DNA of 17,791 nt from JBBQNJ01 sp038329845. GTDB taxonomy: Bacteria > Planctomycetota > Phycisphaerae > Tepidisphaerales > Tepidisphaeraceae. The number at the start of each line of letters is the position of its first letter. Position 1 is the first letter of the stretch. Below are positions 1 through 5,805 of the stretch, piece by piece. The position numbers and the translations under genes are program-made. The notes beneath the pieces are model-generated. The model did not search any database. It saw only the letters and a program-made list of their open reading frames with translations, and was not told the DNA's origin. The DNA lies in the NCBI GenBank assembly GCA_038329845.1, contig JBBQNJ010000091.1, positions 1 to 17,791 on the forward strand, written 5' to 3'.

Positions 1-111
1 CGTGACCGCCATGAGCCGCGGGTCATCAAGGACTTGCAGGACACCTATCGAAAAATGACGATTCCCCGACGTAAACTGAAGAAAACAATGAAAGCGGGGA
101 GCGTTAAGTGA
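1..111 (+). CDS. 3' end of an unidentified gene (partial)
   Basis: Frame 1 is open from the window edge to a TGA at 109-111, giving the last 36 residues of a protein whose start lies outside the window. The tail is very basic and ends TYRKMTIPRRKLKKTMKAGSVK. No family can be recognised from so short a piece. It converges on the minus-strand membrane-protein gene that ends at 227. The 115 bases between them (112-226) hold no gene I can support and no clear terminator; there is an A-run near 170 without a convincing GC stem before it. Being open for 36 codons at the edge with a basic C-terminus is suggestive but not proof of coding. Confidence 0.5.
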   Translation, partial: RDRHEPRVIKDLQDTYRKMTIPRRKLKKTMKAGSVK

Positions 112-226
112 ATGGCATTCAGCGCGTCCCCTTTTTACGCAGGCAGCACGTTGAAGAGGCGCGTCTTAAAAAAATTCCCGGGGTTGCAACGGTGAAACGC
201 AAAGGGATTGTCGTTGTGCTATCGCT

Positions 227-742
227 TTATTGGCCAAGGCGGGGTTTGTGCCGGCCGAGGAGGGCGAGAAGGCAGAGCAGGGCCAGCGTGAGGGCCAGGC
301 CGATGGAAAATCCACGCGCCGGGGCGGACAGATCGCCGCCGAGGGCCGAAATGCGGCGCACGGCGTTCAACTGGGCGGACAGGTAGAAATGGGCCGCGGG
401 AGTGAACAGGATCAGCAGTACCAGCTTCGCCTGAAGCCAGCGCCGCCCCAACAGGATGCCGGGATGCTGCATCGTCAGCCCCACGCCGAACCCAATCGCC
501 GCCAGCAGCGCCGGGATCACCAATCCGCGGAGCAGGATCGACACGGTCCGGCAGGTCCACTCGATTCGAGGGTCGCCTGCGGGCAACGTTCCCGGATCAT
601 TGATCATCCACACCGCAAATGTCGCGGCCATCCCCCCCACCGCCGCGGCCACGCTCAGCACCTTCGGCAACAGCAACCACGGCCGGATGCCGCGGCTCTG
701 CTTGCGCCCGAAGCGATTGACGTAAGGATCGGGCATCGTCAC
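227..742 (-). CDS. Small four-helix membrane protein (CopD/DUF2269-like)
   Basis: The 171-residue product has four hydrophobic segments: about residues 25-46, 68-90, 103-121 and 145-165. The pattern of a helix reading LLRGLVIPALLAAIGFGVGL, then a short loop with WLQAKLVLLILFTPAAHFYLS, then a terminal helix resembles small CopD/DUF2269-type inner-membrane proteins, but I see no metal-ligand motif that fixes a function. The first codon is GTG at 742, with an in-frame ATG two codons later at 736; neither has a strong ribosome site, so the start is uncertain by two residues. It sits 51 bases downstream of the Gfo/Idh/MocA gene on the same strand, so the two are probably co-transcribed. Coding status is well supported by the regular transmembrane pattern; the family name is tentative. 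Confidence 0.75.
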   Translation of the reverse strand: MTMPDPYVNRFGRKQSRGIRPWLLLPKVLSVAAAVGGMAATFAVWMINDPGTLPAGDPRIEWTCRTVSILLRGLVIPALLAAIGFGVGLTMQHPGILLGRRWLQAKLVLLILFTPAAHFYLSAQLNAVRRISALGGDLSAPARGFSIGLALTLALLCLLALLGRHKPRLGQ

Positions 743-793
743 CAGAAATATCCGCGCGGACGCTTCGAACCGGGGGTCGTTCCTCGGTCGCCG

Positions 794-1945
794 CTACTTT
801 ACCTCGACCGGCTCTCCCTGCTTTTTCGCCGATGCGTACATCGCCTCGATGATCGCCACGGCCTTGCGGGCCTCGGGGCCGAAGGTATCGGCTTCCTTTC
901 CGGCGTCCCAGGCGTCGAGGATATGCTGGATATTCCGCCGATGCAGCTCGGTCCCCATGTCGGTGGCGCTGGTGCCGCCTCCGGTGCTGGCCTTGGCCAA
1001 AAGCCCCAGGTTCTGCATGATCGCGTCGCGCTGCTCGGCGGGCAGACCCGCGGCGATGCGGCTCTTCCACTGCTCGTCCAGCCCGGGCGCGTGATCGGTG
1101 AGCAGCTTCTTGTCCTCGGGCCGCTCATCCCGGAACTTGAACCGTCGCAGCCCTCCTTCCGACACCGCCGTCCCGTGTTCGCCGCCGACCTCGATCCGCA
1201 CTCCACCGCCGGGATACATCGCCGTCGATCCCATGATGATCCCATGGGCGCCGTTGGCGAAGGTCAATGAGCAGGTGAGGGTATCCTCAACTTCGATCGA
1301 CGGATGAATGCGGCTGGACGCATACGCGCTGACCGTCTTGACCGGACCCACGATCCACTGGATCAAATCGACGGCATGGACCGACTGGTTCATGATCGCG
1401 CCCCCGCCATCCAGCGCCCACGTTCCGCGCCAGCCGCCGTCGGCGTAATACTGATCGGTTCGATACCACGGCGTATAGGATCCGCCGAATGCGATGCGCC
1501 CGAACCGACCCTCCTGCGCCGCGGCATGCAGGGCGCGATTGGCCTCGTCCCAGCGGTTCTGAAATATCCCGGCCAGGCGAACCTTGTGTTTTTCCGCCGC
1601 CTCGATCATTCGATCGATCCGGTCGATGTGGATTTCCATCGGCTTTTCGCTGATGACGTTTTTCCCCGCCGCCATCGCCATTGCTGCCGGGTCGAGGTGG
1701 TTGCCGCTGGGGGTGCAGATATGCACCACGTCGATGTTGTCCCCCTCTTTGGCAAGCATCTCGGCTTCGTCGGTATAGACCGCAATCCCCGCCAGCTTGT
1801 TCTTGTCCAGCGCCGCCTGGGCCTTGGCGGCGTTGAGATCGCACACCACCACCAGCGTCGCATTTTTCACCCGCGGCAGCACGCGCACATGCCATTCCCC
1901 AACCACACCCACACCCACCACCGCGCACCGCCATTGTCTGGCCAT
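794..1945 (-). CDS. Gfo/Idh/MocA family NAD(P)-dependent oxidoreductase
   Basis: A 383-residue cytoplasmic dehydrogenase, the usual length for the family. The N-terminal Rossmann fold shows the dinucleotide-binding glycines GVGVVG at residues 11-16 and an acidic CDLN end to the second strand. The family signature EKP is at 100-102 in the context VISEKPMEIH. The C-terminal alpha/beta domain carries GGGAIMNQSVHAVD, with H191 and D194 at the positions of the usual substrate-binding or catalytic residues. Members oxidise or epimerise sugars, inositols and related polyols; this substrate cannot be deduced. An AGGAG ribosome site lies 6 bases before the ATG at 1945, which settles the start. The membrane-protein gene follows 51 bases downstream. 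A hairpin at 2019-2041 lies in the upstream region. The locus fits the carbohydrate-rich accessory content of the window. Confidence 0.95.
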   Translation of the reverse strand: MARQWRCAVVGVGVVGEWHVRVLPRVKNATLVVVCDLNAAKAQAALDKNKLAGIAVYTDEAEMLAKEGDNIDVVHICTPSGNHLDPAAMAMAAGKNVISEKPMEIHIDRIDRMIEAAEKHKVRLAGIFQNRWDEANRALHAAAQEGRFGRIAFGGSYTPWYRTDQYYADGGWRGTWALDGGGAIMNQSVHAVDLIQWIVGPVKTVSAYASSRIHPSIEVEDTLTCSLTFANGAHGIIMGSTAMYPGGGVRIEVGGEHGTAVSEGGLRRFKFRDERPEDKKLLTDHAPGLDEQWKSRIAAGLPAEQRDAIMQNLGLLAKASTGGGTSATDMGTELHRRNIQHILDAWDAGKEADTFGPEARKAVAIIEAMYASAKKQGEPVEVK

Positions 1946-2018
1946 GAAAATCTCCTAAAAAAAACGGCATCGCATTTTTGGTGAGCCAAGCCCACCCTGC
2001 TGTCACAATCTCTGGCGA

Positions 2019-2041
2019 CTCGTCCTCGCCTCAAGGACGAG
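2019..2041. other. Hairpin upstream of the oxidoreductase gene
   Basis: CTCGTCCT (2019-2026) and AGGACGAG (2034-2041) form a perfect 8-bp stem around a 7-base loop. No T-run follows on either strand, so it is not an intrinsic terminator. It lies about 75-95 bases upstream of the oxidoreductase ATG and could be an operator or a leader structure. Its role is unknown. Confidence 0.4.
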
Positions 2042-2176
2042 AGAATGTATACACCCGTCGCCCAATGAACAAGATGCCCGCCCCCGCCAGCGGACAGAGG
2101 CTCGAGAATTGTTTCGATCCTTGTCGCACATTGCTCAAACGAATGCGAATCGCGGAAAGTCATGGGGGTGGAAGAT

Positions 2177-2281
2177 ATACCACTCGAGGGCCGTTTTGAG
2201 ACAATCCAATTGGAGAAATACGGGACTACGCCGAAGGTCCCGAGCCATTGTGGATGTCTCAGTGAAGGCCGCGAGCGGTAT
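2177..2281 (+). repeat. 105-bp inverted-repeat-ended element, copy 1
   Basis: This segment aligns without gaps to 17654-17758, matching at about 92 of 105 positions, and the match stops at both ends. The right end is CCGCGAGCGGTAT (2269-2281); the left end ATACCACTCGAGG (2177-2189) is its inverted copy with two mismatches. The size and ends suggest a small non-autonomous mobile or palindromic repeat. The flanks read GATATA on the left and TATAGC on the right, compatible with TA at both borders, but copy 2 does not show this clearly. It ends 68 bases before the higB -35 box. It is open in one frame throughout and continuous with higB. Confidence 0.8.
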
Positions 2282-2348
2282 AGCTTGGCGAGTGAGAAAG
2301 CGACGAACGCCGGCGCGCCGGTCGATCCGATCACCTGTCCACTTCGCA

Positions 2349-2384
2349 TTGACTTTCGAGCGACTGTGGACAATAATGTCCACA
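2349..2384 (+). promoter_or_regulatory. higB promoter with embedded palindromic operator
   Basis: A -35 box TTGACT (2349-2354) is followed by a 17-base spacer and a -10 box AATAAT (2372-2377); each matches the sigma-70 consensus at 5 of 6 positions. The usual spacing puts the transcription start at about 2384, the A of the higB ATG, so the mRNA would be leaderless. This agrees with the lack of any ribosome site before the ATG. The -10 box lies inside the palindrome TGTGGACA-ATAA-TGTCCACA (2365-2384), which has perfect 8-base arms. That is the expected place for a HigA or HigBA autorepression site. Binding by HigA is inferred from family knowledge of type II systems. Confidence 0.7.
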
Positions 2385-2731
2385 TGCGGGTCATCAAGAG
2401 AAGCAGGCTCGAGAAGTTCTGCTCGGTGTATCCGCAGGCCAGGAAGCCGCTCCTCAAGTGGTACGCCCTTGTCAGAAAGGCTTGCTGGGGGACATTCGCC
2501 GAGATGCGGCGGACGTTTCCCTCCGCCGATGAGGTACGGGTGAACAGCGGAAGATCGGCGGTCGTGTTCAATGTCAAGGGCAACGATTACCGATTGATCA
2601 CGGCCGTCCATTACCGCAAGTCGGTGAAGGATCGCGAAGGAGACGACAAAGTCATCGACGGGAAGATCTTCGTGTTCTTCCTTCTCACCCACGCCGAGTA
2701 TGACAAAGACTTCTGGAAGGCGCAGCTATGA
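2384..2731 (+). CDS. higB: HigB-type toxin, mRNA interferase (RelE-like fold)
   Basis: A 115-residue toxin of the HigB_toxin family, whose members cut mRNA at the ribosome. It opens with the family-typical MRVIKRSRLEKF and contains WYALVRKACW (26-35), VVFNVKGNDYRLITAVHY (60-77) and THAEYDK near the C-terminus (102-108), all hallmark blocks. Residues about 79-93 (KSVKDREGDDKVIDG) form a charged insertion between two predicted beta strands that is longer than in typical HigB. The start at 2384 is chosen because the family N-terminus begins there and the promoter places the RNA start on it. An upstream in-frame extension from 2162 runs through a repeat and is unlikely to be translated. The gene overlaps higA by ATGA (2728-2731), implying coupled translation with toxin first, the normal Hig order. 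Confidence 0.9.
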   Translation: MRVIKRSRLEKFCSVYPQARKPLLKWYALVRKACWGTFAEMRRTFPSADEVRVNSGRSAVVFNVKGNDYRLITAVHYRKSVKDREGDDKVIDGKIFVFFLLTHAEYDKDFWKAQL

Positions 2732-3150
2732 AAACCGCGACAAGGCCGACTTTCAACGCCATGCCGAAGGATTACCGCGGCCTGGTCCTGATGTTCATGC
2801 CCAAGGTGATCCACGACCGGATCGACCTCGATAACACGATCGAGATCATGGATGCACTGGCCGGTCATGACCTGACGGACGAGCAGGAGCTGTATCTCGA
2901 CACGCTTTCGACGCTGGTCGAAGTTTACGAGGACAAGCATCATGCCATCAACGCCGCCGGCCTCGCCCCGGTCGAGGCGCTCAGGGCGCTGATGGAAGAG
3001 CACGGCATGACCGCCGACGAACTGGGCAAATTCTTGGGCGAACGAACCCTGGGTTCCAAGATTCTCCGGGGCAACCGGAAAATCGGCATTAAATACGCCA
3101 AGGCACTGGCGAAGAGGTTCGCCGTGGATGTTGGCTTGTTCATTGCATAA
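2728..3150 (+). CDS. higA: HigA-type antitoxin, XRE-family HTH
   Basis: The 140-residue partner of HigB. The C-terminal part (about 84-137: VEALRALMEEHGMTADELGK, then FLGERTLGSKILRGNRKIGI and an alpha-helical tail) is a Cro/CI-type helix-turn-helix with the KILRGNRKIG recognition segment typical of HigA. The N-terminal part (about 12-75) is an acidic helical region that includes DLTDEQELYLDTLSTLVEVYED, seen in HigA proteins of the larger class. It should neutralise HigB and, with it, repress the operon at the palindrome before higB. Its ATG overlaps the higB stop. The 68 bases between its stop and the DUF971 start hold a short TCGGC/GCCGA stem but no T-run, so no confident terminator. Confidence 0.9.
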   Translation: MKTATRPTFNAMPKDYRGLVLMFMPKVIHDRIDLDNTIEIMDALAGHDLTDEQELYLDTLSTLVEVYEDKHHAINAAGLAPVEALRALMEEHGMTADELGKFLGERTLGSKILRGNRKIGIKYAKALAKRFAVDVGLFIA

Positions 3151-3218
3151 GGCCGGGCGTCGGCGACAGGCCGATGGGTCTGGAATCGTCGCTCAATATC
3201 TTCTGACTCGCCAACCTC

Positions 3219-3596
3219 ATGGATGAATCCACTATGGCCGAAACCGCCATTCCGCTTCGACTGAATTTCAAAAAGGACCGCCATCTCGAGATCGAGTGGG
3301 CCGACGGGCTGCGGAGCATTTACCCCGTGGGATATCTTCGAAAGATGTGCCCCTGCGCCACCTGCCGCGATGCGCGGGAAGAACAGGAACGCAAAAAGGC
3401 GAGCAAGTCGTTGAGCTTGAATGTCCTGGGCTCGGCGGGATCCGACGGCCCTCTCGTCGCCACCGACGCCAAAATGGTCGGCAACTACGCGATTCAGATC
3501 ACCTTTTCCGATTCCCATGACACCGGCATCTACTCGTTCAGCTACCTGCGCGAGATCAGCCCCAAGCCGGCGAGCGACCGGCATCCTGAGGTCTAG
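3219..3596 (+). CDS. DUF971 family protein (gamma-butyrobetaine hydroxylase N-terminal-like)
   Basis: A 125-residue protein that is one complete DUF971/GBBH-like N domain. It shows LEIEWADGLRSIYPVGYLRKMCPCATCRD, with Cys44, Cys46 and Cys49 forming the CxCxxC site that binds zinc in relatives. The C-terminal block NYAIQITFSDSHDTGIYSFSYLREI is the conserved end of the domain. Stand-alone members occur near iron-sulfur or metabolic genes, but their function is not established. An alternative ATG at 3234 (residue 6) is possible; neither start has a clear ribosome site. The TAG stop at 3594-3596 interleaves with the convergent stop of the phosphate permease in the shared sequence CTAG (3593-3596). 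Confidence 0.9.
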   Translation: MDESTMAETAIPLRLNFKKDRHLEIEWADGLRSIYPVGYLRKMCPCATCRDAREEQERKKASKSLSLNVLGSAGSDGPLVATDAKMVGNYAIQITFSDSHDTGIYSFSYLREISPKPASDRHPEV

Positions 3597-4654
3597 AATA
3601 ACGGCTCGATAAGCAGGTGGATCAGCAGGTAGACGATCGCGGCCATGAAGGCGCTGCAGGGCAGCGTGAGGATCCACGCGAACACGATCCGCTGGCCCCA
3701 GATCCAGCGGACCGATCGCACGCCCTTGGTCGTGCCCACTCCCAAGATCGACCCGGTGATCGCGTGAGTGGTCGAGATGGGAATCCCCAGCCGCGTGGCG
3801 GCGATAATCGTGGTGGCGGCGGCAGTTTCGGCGCAGAAACCCCCGACCGGTGCCAGACGGGTGATGCCCGATCCCATCGTCTTGACGATCCGCCAGCCCC
3901 CGAACATCGTTCCCAGCCCGATCGCCGCGTGGCAGGAGAGAATGATCCACCAGGCGACATTGTGATCGTGCCCGAAGAAATTGAAGGAATTCAGCCAAGA
4001 ATCGGGATTGGGATGAGCCCAGTGCTGCATTCCCGCCGCCGACAGCAATAGCACGATGATCCCCATCGTCTTCTGGGCGTCGTTGCCGCCATGCCCGAGC
4101 GAGTAAACCGCCGCCGACAACAACTGCAATCGCCGGAAGGTGCGATCGACCCGCTGCGGAGTGACTCGCCGGAATATCCACGCCGTGGCGACCATGACGG
4201 CGCTGCCGAGAATGAAGCCCGTCAGGGGGGACAATACGATGAACAGCAGCAGCAGCCCCCACCCTTTGCCGAGGATGATCGCCCCGAAGCCCCCCTTGGC
4301 GATCGCGGCGCCGGCGGTGGCGCTAACCAAGGCGTGCGATGAGCTGGTCGGCAGGGCCAGCAGCCAGGTGATCAGGTTCCAGATGATCGCCCCGCTCAGC
4401 CCGGCGAGAACGACGTAGACATCCAGGAACTGCGGGCCGTCATTGACTAGCCCTTTGCCGATCGTTCCGGCGACCTTGGTCCCGAACAAAAACGCGGCGA
4501 CGAAGTTGAAAAACGCCGCCCAGATCACCGCCTGGGTCGGGGTCAAGACGCGGGTCGAGACGATCGTGGCGATCGAATTGGCCGCGTCATGAAACCCGTT
4601 GAGAAAGTCGAAGATCAACGCGACGAAGATGATGAACAGGACGAGGGGGATCAT
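3593..4654 (-). CDS. pit: Inorganic phosphate permease, PiT family
   Basis: A 353-residue polytopic membrane protein that moves phosphate across the inner membrane with a cation. Both inverted signature repeats are present: NGFHDAANSIATIVSTR at 19-35 and GHGGNDAQKTMGII at 187-200. The conserved ALPTSSSHAL stretch (100-109) and its C-terminal counterpart GIPISTTHAITGSILG are also seen. Hydrophobic segments cover most of the length. The protein is shorter than E. coli PitA but normal for bacterial PiT proteins paired with a DUF47 partner. The DUF47 gene lies upstream on the same strand, 157 bases away, so the two probably act together. No Pho-box-like repeat is visible upstream. The stop codon is shared in a 4-base convergent overlap with the DUF971 gene. 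Confidence 0.95.
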   Translation of the reverse strand: MIPLVLFIIFVALIFDFLNGFHDAANSIATIVSTRVLTPTQAVIWAAFFNFVAAFLFGTKVAGTIGKGLVNDGPQFLDVYVVLAGLSGAIIWNLITWLLALPTSSSHALVSATAGAAIAKGGFGAIILGKGWGLLLLFIVLSPLTGFILGSAVMVATAWIFRRVTPQRVDRTFRRLQLLSAAVYSLGHGGNDAQKTMGIIVLLLSAAGMQHWAHPNPDSWLNSFNFFGHDHNVAWWIILSCHAAIGLGTMFGGWRIVKTMGSGITRLAPVGGFCAETAAATTIIAATRLGIPISTTHAITGSILGVGTTKGVRSVRWIWGQRIVFAWILTLPCSAFMAAIVYLLIHLLIEPLF

Positions 4655-4811
4655 AGATTATCTAAGAAGAGGGACTGACGGACGAAGGGACGGAGGGAGG
4701 AATGGCTATGGGGGTGGGCATCGCCCGCCCTGAGGGCGGACTCGCTTTTCAGTTTCCACCGGCCACTACTCACTTTTCACTCCCCTGTCCCGCTTTCCAC
4801 CGGCGACCTGC
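4655..4811. other. Intergenic spacer between the DUF47 and pit genes
   Basis: This 157-base spacer is non-coding. It holds a purine-rich run (about 4672-4700, built on GGACGAAGGGACGGAGGGAGG-like units on the plus strand), a CCGCCC-TGA-GGGCGG hairpin (4725-4739) without a T-run in the direction of transcription, and a direct repeat TTTCCACCGGC at 4753-4763 and 4794-4804. None of these has an assigned role. Confidence 0.45.
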
Positions 4812-5435
4812 TCAACCGTTCTTCAACACGATTCGCTCGAGCGTATTTCCAACGTCCTCGCAGCCGTCGATCGCGCTTTCAACGTATTCGTACAACTCCT
4901 TCCATTTCATCACCTCCAGTGGCTCGGTTTCGCCCTTAAATAGCTGGCTGACGGCGGCATGGTGGTTGTCGTCCCCTTCCGACTCCAGCCGATGAATTTC
5001 GATCAGCAACGGCGACAGTTCCGACAATTTCCGGCTCTTGCGAAGCCGCCGAACCGCGTCGGCCACCGCGACCGTCGATTTGACCAGCACCTCGGTCTGC
5101 TTGATGAACAGCGGATAAACCTGTTTGACGTGGTAGAGCGAAAATCGCTTGGCCAGGGCATCCATCATGTCGATCACATCATCCAGCTCATTGACCAGGG
5201 TATGAATGTCCTCCCGGTCAAACGGCGTGATGAAGGTCCGGTCCAGCCGATCCAGCGCCTTGTGCGCCAGGTCGTCGGCCTTGTGTTCCTCTTCGCGGAT
5301 CCTCGCCAGTTGATCGTCAAACCTCGGGAACGCCTGCGACAGCCTGCGAAGATGCTCGGCGCACGAGACGGCATGGGCCGACAGACCCTCGAAAAGGTCG
5401 TAAAACACCGTGTCCTTCGGAAGCAGATTGAACAT
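4812..5435 (-). CDS. DUF47/PhoU-like phosphate transport accessory protein
   Basis: A 207-residue all-alpha protein of the DUF47 (PhoU-divergent) family, full length for the family. Conserved features include EEEHKADDLAHKALDRLDRTFITPFDREDI (about 48-77), the helix DDVIDMMDALAKR and the HRLESEGDD segment (147-155), which provide the acidic metal-binding faces of PhoU-like bundles. The C-terminus KWKELYEYVESAIDGCEDVGNTLERIVLKNG is also family-typical. Genes of this type are commonly placed just before a PiT permease and are thought to modulate it; that pairing is seen here. The ATG at 5435 has no strong ribosome site. I see no promoter I would defend in the 40 bases before it. Confidence 0.93.
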   Translation of the reverse strand: MFNLLPKDTVFYDLFEGLSAHAVSCAEHLRRLSQAFPRFDDQLARIREEEHKADDLAHKALDRLDRTFITPFDREDIHTLVNELDDVIDMMDALAKRFSLYHVKQVYPLFIKQTEVLVKSTVAVADAVRRLRKSRKLSELSPLLIEIHRLESEGDDNHHAAVSQLFKGETEPLEVMKWKELYEYVESAIDGCEDVGNTLERIVLKNG

Positions 5436-5805
5436 GCGCTCACTCGTGAGGGTAAGGAGTCAATTACCGTTGGATTAAGAATTCACTGGACTTTTGCATT
5501 TGCACGTTAATTCCAAATGCCGATTCAGGCAAGCGAGAATCTCAAGCTGTCGGAACACGCCCCGGGTCGGCGCGGCCCTGGCCGCGGCGACGGCGATTGC
5601 CGCTCCGAGTTGCAACAGATCCAGCGGATCGGCACGCCGGCCAATCGAGGATATGCCTTCGCGTTCGAGTTGTGTCAGCAAATCGCCAACTGCAGCGCCA
5701 TCGATGCGGCGTGTGATGAATATCCTGGATGCCCAGTCCGCTCCGATGCGCGAGCCGGCGGCTGCATGGCTCCGGGCTGCGGGCGACAGTCGATATCTTG
5801 CCGGC
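5436..5805. other. 370-bp region with no convincing gene
   Basis: A minus-strand frame is open over 5475-5885, but it begins inside the beta-helix gene, has no ribosome site, and I recognise no domain in it. Its middle reads RIFITRRIDGAAVGDLLTQL, and it is rich in Ala and Arg, as expected for chance frames in GC-rich DNA. Plus-strand frames at 5494-5912 look equally unstructured. The region may be gene debris or an untranslated 3' region of the beta-helix gene. Bases 5436-5475 are more AT-rich and may contain the DUF47 gene promoter. Confidence 0.4.

Larger units (their letters stand above)
1946..2383. other. 438-bp intergenic region between divergent genes
   Basis: This stretch separates the minus-strand oxidoreductase from plus-strand higB. 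It contains, in order, the AGGAG ribosome site of the oxidoreductase, an 8-bp-stem hairpin (2019-2041), a 105-bp repeat with inverted ends (2177-2281), and the higB promoter and palindrome (2349-2384). The plus strand from 2162 is open in frame with higB, but that is better explained by an open repeat upstream of a leaderless start than by a longer toxin. I see no separate gene in 2042-2176. Confidence 0.6.

Noticed and set aside
230..1270. Long plus-strand open frame opposite the membrane protein and oxidoreductase genes
   Set aside because: Low-complexity Arg/Gly/His-rich translation with no motif; the minus-strand genes have clear family signatures.
2162..2383. N-terminal extension of higB to an upstream ATG
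   Set aside because: The family N-terminus begins at 2384, the extension runs through a repeat, and the predicted transcription start lies at 2384.
2940..4262. 440-codon minus-strand open frame across higA, DUF971 and pit
   Set aside because: It overlaps three genes with clear family motifs and has a composition expected of a shadow frame.
4725..4739. CCGCCC-TGA-GGGCGG hairpin as a terminator after the DUF47 gene
   Set aside because: There is no T-run after it in the direction of transcription and the 3-base loop is short.
5436..5520. Pho-box-like repeats before the DUF47/pit genes
   Set aside because: No pair of CTGTCAT-like repeats is visible; phosphate regulation cannot be claimed from the sequence.
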